Part shown: positions 49,214-57,871 of the stretch, one piece after another
How the letters are laid out: every line of letters begins with the position of its first letter
Numbering within the stretch: position 1 is the first letter of the stretch
Source of the DNA: Candidatus Woesearchaeota archaeon
GTDB lineage: Archaea > Nanobdellota > Nanobdellia > Woesearchaeales > GW2011-AR4
DNA length: 64,000 nt
Assembly: GCA_016180235.1 (NCBI GenBank)
Contig: JACPBQ010000002.1
Span: forward strand, 66,206 to 130,205
Reading direction: 5' to 3'
Notes under the pieces: model-generated
The model's database searches: none
What the model was told of the DNA's origin: nothing
The model's input: only the letters and a program-made list of their open reading frames with translations
Position numbers and translations under genes: made by a program

Positions 49214-49663
49214 ATGTACAAACCAAGAGAAATGTATTCGAATGTGAAGGGAATAAGCACAAGAATGGGTAAAGCAATACTTCTCACAGGACTAGCAGCT
49301 GCCGTTGCAAGTTGTGTTACTGCTGGTAATCCAATGCCTGAAATAGACCTGTCAGGACAATACAATTTATCAGGAAATTGGAGACACATATCACCAGATC
49401 AAGGCAGCAAGCCAACTGTCAGAATTGCTCAAACAGGTTCAGATATAAAAGGGGTATGGGAAAGATACACATTCAACTGTCGAAAAGGGGATACATGGTT
49501 TGAAGGAGAAATGCATGGCAATCATGCTACCGGGACCAGATATCTATGTTCAGGAGGAACTGACAAGCTAGATATTGTTGTTGACAAAGAAGGAAAAAAG
49601 ATTTATGTTAGGGTCATAGTAAACGGATTTCCTGAAACTGATGTGCTTCAAAAGGTCAACTAA
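49214..49663 (+). CDS. small secreted lipoprotein, hypothetical
   Basis: The leader MGKAILLTGLAAAVASC has a lipobox (AVASC) for lipid anchoring. The mature part is a small beta-rich domain (DLSGQYNLSGNWRHIS, TVRIAQTGSDIKGVWERYTFNC, DKLDIVVDKEGKKIYVRVIV). The repeated GxW and beta-strands resemble lipocalin-like or similar small barrels, but I cannot assign a family. GGTGG lies before the ATG at 49214; an ATG at 49199 fits a leaderless start from TTTAAATAG. Arg codons are mostly AGA. Confidence 0.65.
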   Translation: MYKPREMYSNVKGISTRMGKAILLTGLAAAVASCVTAGNPMPEIDLSGQYNLSGNWRHISPDQGSKPTVRIAQTGSDIKGVWERYTFNCRKGDTWFEGEMHGNHATGTRYLCSGGTDKLDIVVDKEGKKIYVRVIVNGFPETDVLQKVN

Positions 49664-49664
49664 A

Positions 49665-52187
49665 TCAATAATTAGACTTCACGACATAAGTCTCTTTCCT
49701 GGCAATTACAATAAAATTTCCGGATTCCGTTTCAATGTAAACAGTAAAAGCAGGTTTATCAATTCTTTTGATTGATTCAACCCTAATTTCACTGTTAGCG
49801 GACTTTATTTTTTCCCCGATAAATAAATCTTCCGCTTTTTTCCAAATCAACTGTTTATTAATTTTAACTAATATTGGGTGGTCATTTGTTATGAATAATT
49901 CGTCATTGATTGAATAATAAAAGTCTCTTGGATGGTGTTTAACAACTTTAACAACTTTAGTGGTTATAACTTTTCCAGAAACTAAGTCCAAGGATTTTAT
50001 GGAATCTCCTACTTCTACATTCTCTACTTCCAATTTTGTTTCATTGCTTAAAATAACCTCTGAACCCTCCAATAAACATCTACTGCCGCCATTTCCGCCT
50101 CCACCACCTCCGCCTCTTATTTCTTCAGGCTGTACTGGCTCTGGCGGTGGCGGCGGTGAAACGCAGCTCTTGCTGTTTGCATCGCATATCTTTCCAACAG
50201 CTCCGCAGTTCTGCTCCGTAATCCATTCCTGACTCTGCGTGCATTGTCCTGCGCTGCAGCCGCGGTTTATTTTCTTCCTCTCCAATATGTTGCCATTGCA
50301 TCTTAAGTCGCTTGTAGTTGTGGTAGTTCCGCATTCTTCCTTCTTGTCCTCAACCTTTGCGCAGGAGTCCTGCCAGTAGGCATCATTTTCAAAGCAGATT
50401 GTTGATGCTTTTGGTGTGCAGCAGTTCACGCTGGAATAAGCCTGATAGCCAGCAGGACATTTTGGATTTTCCTGGCAGCCATTGGAATTCCATTCATTGT
50501 AGCAAAGGTATTTATCATAAAAATTAAAAATAAGCGGGCATCTTCCGATCTTCTCCTTGTTTTCATAACCATCACACGGCTCTGTAAAGGGCCAGTCGCA
50601 GTCTTCATCCGACTGCCTGCATGTCAATGTTGCAAATTCTGACACTATCGGGCATGCTCCACAGTCTGTTCCGCAGGTTGAGCAACTTTCACCAGCAACG
50701 GTATTGCATATTCCATCACCGCAAGCTACAGCAGACTGGATTCTTACGCATACGCTGGGCTCATTAGTGCAGGCCCATCCAGTTTCTATGCTGCAGGAAG
50801 AGCCGCAGCCATCGCCGCTTTTGGTATTGCCATCATCGCATGATTCGATACCCTGCATTATGCCGTTACCACAGACAATAGCCGGCTCGATGATAACCCT
50901 GAAAGTGTCGCTGGCAGTCAGCTGCCCGTCATAAACCTCAAGGGTTATATCAGAGATTGTGCCGGTATTTTGCTTCGTTATGCACCAAATTTCCTTATTT
51001 TCCCTGATAGAGCATTCTATCGCATTTGTATTTGTTTGTCTTGTTATGCTGTATCCGAGCTCCTGGCTTCTTGTCTCTCTGTCGCCGGAGTATTGCCATA
51101 AGTCCGCAACAACAGCCTGCTCTTGGTCCCTAAACCCGATGGTGCTGTCCGGTATCTCTATTTTTGGGGCTGCATTCTGTTCCTCAGCTTCCCTGACAAT
51201 AGCAGGGACTTCAGGCACAGCCACCATCCTGCCATTTTCTATAGCGTCTGCGACTCCCAGGCCGGTAATCATCTCTTTGCATCCGTCTGTCAGCAGCTTG
51301 TCAAGCTCGTAAGAAATCTTCTCCTCGGTTTTTATGTCGCTAAGCAGCCATACCATCAGAGGGTCATTTTTTATCGACACTTCTCCCTCAACTTTTGAAA
51401 GATATATCTGCAGATCATCAATGCATTCCTTGGGTATTGACTCATAATAGCGGAAATTTCTGAGTTCAGCGCTTCCTTTTGGCCTTATGGTTATTTCCAC
51501 GTTCGTTTTCCCTGTCTCCCTGCAATATTCATACTTTCTGAAAATATCAACATTTTCCCTCGCCTGCGCAAATTTTGCCCACTCATCTTGAACTTCTCTT
51601 GGGCAGTTCTCGCAGAAAAAATCGTCTCCAAATGCCTTTCCTTCCCTTATTATACTGGCAGCTTCCTCATCTGATGCGCTTTCAGGTATATAAGTGCATT
51701 CAGGCTGCAGGCATCCGGGAAAGACTGCTGCCTCAGCGCCTTTCCCTTCCACAAAAAAATTTATCTTGCCGAACTTCGGCAAAAAGCAGATATAGTCCGG
51801 AAAGCCTATATCAAGGTTTCCGGCATAAAGGGAGCCCATTATCCTGTTGTCCTTGACCAAAAAGATATTTTTTTGCGCTTTGCTTTCCACGCTGTCTTTC
51901 AGCAAAGGCAGGTGTTTGAGAAAATCAAGGTTTATATCCTTGCTCAGGTCAAAAAAATAGATTTCATCTGCGCTGCATGGCACCTGCTCGGTAAATTCCT
52001 TTACAGAGCCGTACTTTACCGTCTTGTCCAGGTTCTTCAGTCCTATCTCAAACTGCGCAATTTCTGCGAGGCATGCCTTGTCCCCTGCTTTCTGCACGAT
52101 GCTATAGCCGAAGAAAGTCACAAATATGATAACAGCTGCAATCAGAAGGTACCTTATTGCTTCGCCGCCCTGGCCTCTTTTTTGCAT
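49665..52187 (-). CDS. class III signal-peptide protein with Cys-rich modules and C-terminal Hint domain
   Basis: The N-terminus MQKRGQGGEAIRYLLIAAVIIFV is a pilin-like class III leader (KRG/Q) with a membrane helix. Next come about 350 residues of an unassigned extracytoplasmic region. A DUF4215-like repeat follows (CGNGIMQGIESCDDGNTKSG), then further Cys clusters (ACGDGICNTVAGESC). A proline stretch and a run of glycines (RGGGGGGGNGGS) lead into a Hint domain: CLLEGSEVILSN, VGDSIKSLD, FITNDHPILV. Hint domains self-cleave at the first Cys. The end YVVKSNY lacks an intein HN and extein, so ligation of the product to another molecule is conceivable. 840 aa. Confidence 0.82.
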   Translation of the reverse strand: MQKRGQGGEAIRYLLIAAVIIFVTFFGYSIVQKAGDKACLAEIAQFEIGLKNLDKTVKYGSVKEFTEQVPCSADEIYFFDLSKDINLDFLKHLPLLKDSVESKAQKNIFLVKDNRIMGSLYAGNLDIGFPDYICFLPKFGKINFFVEGKGAEAAVFPGCLQPECTYIPESASDEEAASIIREGKAFGDDFFCENCPREVQDEWAKFAQARENVDIFRKYEYCRETGKTNVEITIRPKGSAELRNFRYYESIPKECIDDLQIYLSKVEGEVSIKNDPLMVWLLSDIKTEEKISYELDKLLTDGCKEMITGLGVADAIENGRMVAVPEVPAIVREAEEQNAAPKIEIPDSTIGFRDQEQAVVADLWQYSGDRETRSQELGYSITRQTNTNAIECSIRENKEIWCITKQNTGTISDITLEVYDGQLTASDTFRVIIEPAIVCGNGIMQGIESCDDGNTKSGDGCGSSCSIETGWACTNEPSVCVRIQSAVACGDGICNTVAGESCSTCGTDCGACPIVSEFATLTCRQSDEDCDWPFTEPCDGYENKEKIGRCPLIFNFYDKYLCYNEWNSNGCQENPKCPAGYQAYSSVNCCTPKASTICFENDAYWQDSCAKVEDKKEECGTTTTTSDLRCNGNILERKKINRGCSAGQCTQSQEWITEQNCGAVGKICDANSKSCVSPPPPPEPVQPEEIRGGGGGGGNGGSRCLLEGSEVILSNETKLEVENVEVGDSIKSLDLVSGKVITTKVVKVVKHHPRDFYYSINDELFITNDHPILVKINKQLIWKKAEDLFIGEKIKSANSEIRVESIKRIDKPAFTVYIETESGNFIVIARKETYVVKSNY

Positions 52188-52422
52188 GAAAGCATCCTTT
52201 CTTTATTCTGTTTATATATTTTTGTTTTTAGGTTATTATATTATTTTTTTATTTGGATTTTATTATTGAGTTTTATTTTTGAATTTTATCGGATATTATC
52301 TTTTGATAATTCTAATTATTGTATTTTTAATTATTGAATTTTTTAAATGTTTTTTATTATTGAAGATTTTTTATTGTATTTTCGGAAATATTAAAAACAG
52401 AAGATGAGATAACTAGGGAACG
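52188..52422. other. divergent AT-rich region with CAATAATAAAA words
   Basis: On the minus strand CAATAATAAAA-type words recur at least four times, and CCGATAA occurs once. TATA-like sequences for both flanking genes are likely within it, but a specific box cannot be chosen with confidence. Confidence 0.4.
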
Positions 52423-53883
52423 ATGCAAAAAAAGAGGTGGATGTTTAGGATAGTGGAAATAATACTGATTTTCCTGATTTTAAGCGATATCCTTGATTTT
52501 TTCGACATTTTGCCGGGGGATATTGACTATATATCTCTGATTGTGACTTGGGCATCGCTTGGCTACCTGCTGTATAGGGCAAGCCTGACAAGAGTCTTCT
52601 TCAATAGCCGTAGGAAATTGGTGGATATTTTGCTGATATCATCATATTTCATGCTTGTGCTTAAAAATCTGATTCAGTTTTCTTCGGGCAGGCTGGAGGA
52701 ATATGCAGTTTTCTATGGCTTCCAAAAGTTCATAGTTGATAATTCCGCTTCATTGGAGCTTTATTTTTTTGTTGCTGGAAGCGTTGCCATTTTGCTGCTT
52801 GCGGTTTATTCTGCCCTGTCCATAAGCATAAAAAAACCGAGCCTTATGCATATAATACATGAGGAGGGAAAGCCAAAAAATTTATACAGATTAATGGTAA
52901 GGATAATTACGATATACCTGGTCTACATTGCTTTTTTCATTGTTGTTTTCAACCTAGCAATGGAATGGATTGGGATATCGGTCGATGCTCCCATTCTTAT
53001 GATAGGCCTGCTTCTTTACATATTTGTAGTCGCAAGGCACAGGAAATACCGTGCTGAGAGCCTTGTCTTCAAAATTGGGGAGTTTGGAATGGATTTTTAT
53101 AAAAAATATGTATCATTGTTCCATGACAAAAATACAATTTTGCTTGGAATTTCAGGGATGCTTGTGCTGCATTTATTGACAGACGCTTTAAGTTTCATTA
53201 TTCCTTACATATTGGTCTTCAGGGACATCCTGTATTTCTCCCATTTAGGCCCGGGGCACGATGCCCTGATGCCTTTATTCCTGCAGCAGATCTCAGGCCA
53301 GCCGGCTCTTGAAGTATTCTCATTATTTTTTGTTTATTTATTGAATATTATGGGAATCCTGCTGCTGTTGCTCCTGCCTTCCCTCTTATGGTACATGGCA
53401 TTCTCGGAAAAGAAAGTCCATATCAGCAACTTTAAGGTATCTTTGATAATAACCAGCGTGGCTGTTTTTATCATAGCCCCGGTCTTCAGGATAAGCAGGC
53501 TGCAGGAAAGCCCGATTGTAGGGGTAGATATAAAGACAGGCTTTGCGCAAAACCTTCTTTTCAGTGATTTTTTCCAGGTTCTGTTTTTTGCATTTATCCT
53601 TTCTGCCGCGATTATCCTGCTGCTTGATTCTTATAAAAAGTATTTCGTGCATTTTATATTGCTGAAAATCATCATTTTTTTCATGTATTATATCTATCTC
53701 TTCGCCACAAGCCTTTTCCTGTATTACATCGGCATAATTGCAGCTTTGTTCGCCGCATCCAGGCTTATTTTGTCATTTTATTTCCTGATATTCTTTGCAA
53801 TAAGCATACTCTTCTATCTTGTCGGATTCATAATGTTCGTGGATGAGCTGGTAAAGGAAAAAATTTATAAAAAAATTTTGTAG
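52423..53883 (+). CDS. polytopic membrane protein, hypothetical (486 aa)
   Basis: About 12 hydrophobic helices run through the whole length. Charged loops (EEGKPKNLYRLMVR, ARHRKYRAESLVFK, FSEKKVHISNFKVS) separate them. The central segment ILVFRDILYFSHLGPGHDALMPLFLQQISGQP is the most polar loop. I recognise no family, though such proteins occur in DPANN genomes. It stands between two surface-protein genes and is convergent with a small RHH gene. Confidence 0.7.
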   Translation: MQKKRWMFRIVEIILIFLILSDILDFFDILPGDIDYISLIVTWASLGYLLYRASLTRVFFNSRRKLVDILLISSYFMLVLKNLIQFSSGRLEEYAVFYGFQKFIVDNSASLELYFFVAGSVAILLLAVYSALSISIKKPSLMHIIHEEGKPKNLYRLMVRIITIYLVYIAFFIVVFNLAMEWIGISVDAPILMIGLLLYIFVVARHRKYRAESLVFKIGEFGMDFYKKYVSLFHDKNTILLGISGMLVLHLLTDALSFIIPYILVFRDILYFSHLGPGHDALMPLFLQQISGQPALEVFSLFFVYLLNIMGILLLLLLPSLLWYMAFSEKKVHISNFKVSLIITSVAVFIIAPVFRISRLQESPIVGVDIKTGFAQNLLFSDFFQVLFFAFILSAAIILLLDSYKKYFVHFILLKIIIFFMYYIYLFATSLFLYYIGIIAALFAASRLILSFYFLIFFAISILFYLVGFIMFVDELVKEKIYKKIL

Positions 53884-53887
53884 AAGC

Positions 53888-54055
53888 TCATTTCTTTTTC
53901 AGGGCCTGCAATTCATCATAATACCTCCTAACAGTATACCTAATTACCGCAGTCCTGTTCTTGAAATCAGGGTTTTCCTTCAGGATTCTATCAATCAAAT
54001 CCACGAACTCCTTTGGCAGGCTGATTCCTATGCTGTATTGGTATTCTTTCTTCAT
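53888..54055 (-). CDS. ribbon-helix-helix DNA-binding protein (55 aa)
   Basis: The product MKKEYQYSIGISLPKEFVDLIDRIL, followed by PDFKNRTAVIRYTVRRYYDEL, has the beta-strand then two helices of CopG/Arc-type regulators. A strong GGAGGG lies 6 nt before the ATG. It is divergent from the surface-protein operon that starts at 54395. Its leader contains two hairpins with complementary loops (54079-54161). It is too short for many gene finders. Confidence 0.82.
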   Translation of the reverse strand: MKKEYQYSIGISLPKEFVDLIDRILKENPDFKNRTAVIRYTVRRYYDELQALKKK

Positions 54056-54078
54056 TTTTATCCCTCCATTTTAATTAT

Positions 54079-54161
54079 AGTAAAGGCAACAAATAATTGA
54101 GCATAAATATTGCCTTTACTTATTACGAACGGACAACTAATGCTCAATAGATTTTGTCCGT
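54079..54161 (-). promoter_or_regulatory. two hairpins with complementary loops upstream of the RHH gene
   Basis: AGTAAAGGCAA (54079-54089) pairs with TTGCCTTTACT (54110-54120), 11 bp. ACGGACAA (54129-54136) pairs with TTGTCCGT (54154-54161), 8 bp. The first loop contains TTGAGCAT (54097-54104) and the second contains ATGCTCAA (54140-54147), a perfect 8-bp match. The arms may be a kissing-loop leader RNA or operators. Confidence 0.6.
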
Positions 54162-54247
54162 GAGTATAGTTTTTATTTCCCATGTTTAAATGTCAAATAA
54201 ACTTTTTATCACCACTTTTAGAATAAAGAAAGCCTTTTTGCCTCTTC

Positions 54248-54263
54248 AGAGAGAGAGAGAGAG
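54248..54263. repeat. (AG)8 dinucleotide tract
   Basis: An uninterrupted AG repeat lies within the divergent regulatory region of the surface locus, about 10-20 nt before several TATA-like words. Length changes could alter promoter spacing. Confidence 0.7.
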
Positions 54264-54394
54264 ATTTTCTTATATATTTTTTGCTTTTATATAATATTTA
54301 TAATTCTAATATCAATTCTCTATCTATATTCTCTGAAATACAAAAATATTTATACTTGCATTGTTTTCCACTAAAAATTAAGAGGGGTGGTAGA

Positions 54395-55009
54395 TTGGTT
54401 ATCTCAAAATTAAAGCTAATTCTAATCATGTTAGTCTTTACCATACTATTGACAATAAGCTTGATTTCTGCAATAGTTGTAGACGGTAATGTAACTGTCA
54501 ATGAAATAAAAGATTGTTATACGGAATTTTACGATGAAACAGAAGATATTTTTGATTATGTTGCCAGGGAAAGGGATGTGTATGGCAGTTGCATTTACTA
54601 TTTGAACACTACAAAATGCAATGATGAGCCATTCAATACAAGCTGTTACATAAACACGACAGAAAAGGGCTTCCAATGTGCGATAGGGAAAGAATCTTAT
54701 CAAAATTATGAAAAAGTAAGCGAACAAATTGTTCAAAAAAATAAAACTGTATGCACTAAAAAGGCTTACACAATTGACATAGCTGGCTCCGGAAAAAAAA
54801 TTGATTTTGCTAAATCAGGGTATTATTGTAATTTAGAAGGAAATATCCTGACTTGTGATTCTGTTCATGATGGAGATGGCAATGGTGTGTGCCATCCTGG
54901 CGGCGGGGAAACATGCATTAAATTCGAGCTTACAAGCCAGGGAATAAACACAATACACAAGAGAATAGGTTCAGTTGCTTTAAAAGATATTGAGATAGAA
55001 GATGTTTAA
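54395..55009 (+). CDS. secreted Cys-rich protein of the surface locus
   Basis: The start is TTG at 54395, with GAGGGGTGG four nt before it and a TATTTATAC box near 54343-54351. A signal peptide (LILIMLVFTILLTISLISAIV) is followed by about 170 residues with roughly eight cysteines and several N-x-S/T sites (NTTKCNDEPFNTSCYINTTEKG). SVHDGDGNGVCHPGGGETC resembles a dockerin-like or small Ca-binding turn. It overlaps the next gene by 8 nt. Function unknown; partner of the large surface protein is inferred. Confidence 0.7.
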   Translation: MVISKLKLILIMLVFTILLTISLISAIVVDGNVTVNEIKDCYTEFYDETEDIFDYVARERDVYGSCIYYLNTTKCNDEPFNTSCYINTTEKGFQCAIGKESYQNYEKVSEQIVQKNKTVCTKKAYTIDIAGSGKKIDFAKSGYYCNLEGNILTCDSVHDGDGNGVCHPGGGETCIKFELTSQGINTIHKRIGSVALKDIEIEDV

Positions 55010-57638
55010 GAAATTTGGTTGGATTATTGCATTGTTTTTGTTAGTTCCAACTGCATTGGGAGCGGGAGAAAGCGAAATCTGCACTTTTAATGAAACCTGC
55101 ACTCTTTTTAAGACAGACCAGGGAACTACTTACACAGCAAACGGCAGTGCGCTTTATGCAGGAGACCAAAAGTTCTATATAAATTCAACATTCATAAAAG
55201 ATGCAAATACTACATCTGAGCAGTTTGAAATAATTATGAATTACTCTTCTGAAATCGATCCTGGTTGGGCTCCTTACTTCATGATTTACACGACTGATGC
55301 TTGTGCTGCATTAGCAGACAATTGGAAAGTGTATCATGTAAATCAGGATGACGTTAATTATATCCCAAAATATATCAGAGACCCTGCTGATGGCAACCCA
55401 TCTGCTGATGCCTTTATTCCTTCCCAAGTATGGCAAAAAATTAAATTAAGATATAATCAAACTTCAACAAATGCATCTTTATTCACATGGGATGATGATA
55501 TAGGAATATGGATTTTTAATGCAAGCATAGCTGGGGTAAGCCGAGCAGGGGCAGTTGATTGTGTGGCTCTAAAAGACCCAAGAGGAGGTAATGCAAATTG
55601 GGACACATGGGTAAGCTATCTTGAAGTTGTTAATATTAGTGAAGCGGGTGCAGTAGCAGACACAACACCGCCGGAGATAAACTTCTATAACATGACTTCT
55701 GATGGTGGTTTAGGGTGCACAGTTTGGAATACAAATAAGCAAAATCCCTGTATTACTACAGACAAAACCCCCACTGTAAAAATTAATTTAAGCGAGCCTT
55801 CTTTTTGCGCCATAAGCACTTTGAATTTGAATTATACAGCCATGATTGCTAATGATTCTTTAACAAACTGCACAGGAGCCCCAGGAAATAGTTTAACCTG
55901 TATTCTGTCAGCTTCAAAGGAAGCTACTGCTCCCGGATTATTTAACGTTTCAATCGGATGCAAGGATGAAGCCGGAAACGAGAATTCAACTTCGACTAGC
56001 GGAAGGCTTTTGCTGAACATAACTGATTTAACGCCGCCAATAGTTGCTCTGGAAAAGCCGGAAGTCGACACTACTCTATTCTTCAAAAACAGGCCTTTTA
56101 CTTTCAATTTTACAGCTACTGATAACTTTGGCTTATTGGACATGAGCTGCAGCCTTTACTTTAACAATACTTTAAACCAAACCAATAGCAGTGTTGCGAA
56201 TGGAACCTTAACTAATTTTAATCCAGTAAACTTAAGCAGGAATACGTGGCAGTGGAACGTTTCCTGCACTGATGATTCCGGCAATGTAAATTCCAGCGCA
56301 AGGATTGCTATTATCAACAATACAAAGCCGACTGCTCCCGCATTGCAAACTCCTGCAAATAATTCAGGCTTTGGAAATTTACCTGAATTTACTTGGAATA
56401 ACTCTATAGATGACGATGATGTTGATATAATTACTTATACGATAGAAGTAAATAACCAGAGTGGTTTTGATGGAAATATGGCGTTCTCTAAGAGTGATAC
56501 AGCAGAAGATGCTGATGGCATTACCGGCATTAACATAACTCTGCCATCAGCAGACGAAGATGCCTATTTCTGGCGCGTAACAGCATTTGATGGTTTTGAA
56601 AATACTAGTGTTTCGAATATTTTCCAGTTTGCTTATGCTAATTGGACTATTAAGTTTAATTTGACTGATAGCGGTACTGGAAAACAAATAGATACTTCTG
56701 CAGGAAATTCTCATTTTGATGTCTCGTGTAGTAATGGATATACAGCAACCAATGTAGAAAATCCTCATACAGCTACTAATGCATTTTCTCTTGGCCTTCA
56801 TAATTGTACTTTCTCAGACCTAATTTCTGGCGATACTTACCGCAGTAATACTATTGCATTTACAGCTAATGCCGATAAAACTATAGAGGTTACAATGTCT
56901 ATCACTGGAGGCTTAACAGAAGAAGAGCATATATGGCTAGAATCCCTCTACACTTGTTTTACTACAGGAGAATGCATTGACTTATTAAGAAACATAAATG
57001 AAACAACAACAAATACATGGAAACGGGTAACAGGAACAGATACTTCTGTTGTAACTTCTGAAATTATCACAAGCAGCACCTTAAGCAGCACATCAAACAT
57101 AAGTATAGATTACACAATTGACATTCCAACAAAAGCAGGTTATGCAGTAGGAGAGTTGTTGCCATTAAGGATGTTTTTCTGGATAACAGATGTAAATAAA
57201 ACAAAATGTTTTAATCAAGATAAAGCAAGCGATACAAACAGAGCAGAAGCGCCTTATTGCCTGCCATTGACAGCGGAAACTCTTGGTCCAAATGGAGGGC
57301 AAGTAAACTTTACAGTAGATTTAAGACCCAATGTTCCAGATGGGGAGTATAACATCACAAGGTCCATAGAAATTGATCCAATTGTTAATAATATAGTAAC
57401 ATGGATTAACTATGGGCAGGAGAATATAGGTCAGATTAAGGTTTTGGAATCAGGAAGTGCTGATTTGTTTTTGTTAAAAACAGGGGAAAGTGCGCCAGTA
57501 AGGGCAGCAGCAGGAATTACAGGAGCTGCGATTGCCTTAACACAGCTATCGCCTACAATGATTGGTGCTATAGCGATTTTATTCATCCTGGTGATAGGGC
57601 TATCTGGATACATAATATATTCAAAAAACAAGAAATAA
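55002..57638 (+). CDS. large surface protein with Ig-like repeats and C-terminal anchor
   Basis: A signal peptide (FGWIIALFLLVPTALGAG) precedes an N-terminal domain of about 200 residues. Ig/fibronectin-like repeats follow, marked by DTTPPEINFYNM, DLTPPIVALEKP and NTKPTAPALQTPANNSG. Dozens of N-x-S/T sequons are present. The C-terminus has a Thr/Ser-containing part, ATG-like AAGITGAAIAL, and a final membrane helix (MIGAIAILFILVIGLSGYIIY) with a KNKK tail. It is probably an S-layer-associated or adhesin-like glycoprotein and substrate of AglB. 878 aa. Confidence 0.82.
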   Translation: MFKKFGWIIALFLLVPTALGAGESEICTFNETCTLFKTDQGTTYTANGSALYAGDQKFYINSTFIKDANTTSEQFEIIMNYSSEIDPGWAPYFMIYTTDACAALADNWKVYHVNQDDVNYIPKYIRDPADGNPSADAFIPSQVWQKIKLRYNQTSTNASLFTWDDDIGIWIFNASIAGVSRAGAVDCVALKDPRGGNANWDTWVSYLEVVNISEAGAVADTTPPEINFYNMTSDGGLGCTVWNTNKQNPCITTDKTPTVKINLSEPSFCAISTLNLNYTAMIANDSLTNCTGAPGNSLTCILSASKEATAPGLFNVSIGCKDEAGNENSTSTSGRLLLNITDLTPPIVALEKPEVDTTLFFKNRPFTFNFTATDNFGLLDMSCSLYFNNTLNQTNSSVANGTLTNFNPVNLSRNTWQWNVSCTDDSGNVNSSARIAIINNTKPTAPALQTPANNSGFGNLPEFTWNNSIDDDDVDIITYTIEVNNQSGFDGNMAFSKSDTAEDADGITGINITLPSADEDAYFWRVTAFDGFENTSVSNIFQFAYANWTIKFNLTDSGTGKQIDTSAGNSHFDVSCSNGYTATNVENPHTATNAFSLGLHNCTFSDLISGDTYRSNTIAFTANADKTIEVTMSITGGLTEEEHIWLESLYTCFTTGECIDLLRNINETTTNTWKRVTGTDTSVVTSEIITSSTLSSTSNISIDYTIDIPTKAGYAVGELLPLRMFFWITDVNKTKCFNQDKASDTNRAEAPYCLPLTAETLGPNGGQVNFTVDLRPNVPDGEYNITRSIEIDPIVNNIVTWINYGQENIGQIKVLESGSADLFLLKTGESAPVRAAAGITGAAIALTQLSPTMIGAIAILFILVIGLSGYIIYSKNKK

Positions 57639-57687
57639 ATCATTAATTTGCTTTTTCTTAATATTTTTAACAAAAATATAGAAAATT

Positions 57688-57724
57688 TTATAAATAAAGT
57701 AACTAATAATTACTTTTAGTTACT
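57688..57724 (+). promoter_or_regulatory. promoter and operator-like inverted repeat of the giant surface gene
   Basis: A TATA box TTATAAAT (57688-57695) is followed by AGTAACTAA (57698-57706), a 9-nt spacer, and TTAGTTACT (57716-57724). The repeat abuts the ATG of a small RHH-like gene. An extra TTACT half-site is at 57710-57714. Its edges, AGTAA/TTACT, match those of the repeat at 54079-54120. Confidence 0.6.
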
Positions 57725-57871
57725 ATGGCAGTGATAAAAATAGATGATAAGCTCCTAAAAGAAGTAAAAAGATTTATCAGGGAAGACGATAACAGGTTTG
57801 ATTACCCTACTATTAAGTCTTTTGTGGATAAGGCTGTTTATGTTTATTTAAAAAAAAGGCAAGAGAAATGA
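57725..57871 (+). CDS. small RHH/antitoxin-like regulator coupled to the giant surface gene (48 aa)
   Basis: The product MAVIKIDDKLLKEVKRFIREDDNRF, followed by YPTIKSFVDKAVYVYLKKRQEK, has a beta-strand and two helices in the RHH or PSK-like antitoxin style. Its ATG follows a TATA box and an inverted repeat, and its TGA overlaps the ATG of the next gene (ATGA), so translation is coupled. A self-regulating role in controlling the giant surface protein is inferred. Confidence 0.72.
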   Translation: MAVIKIDDKLLKEVKRFIREDDNRFDYPTIKSFVDKAVYVYLKKRQEK

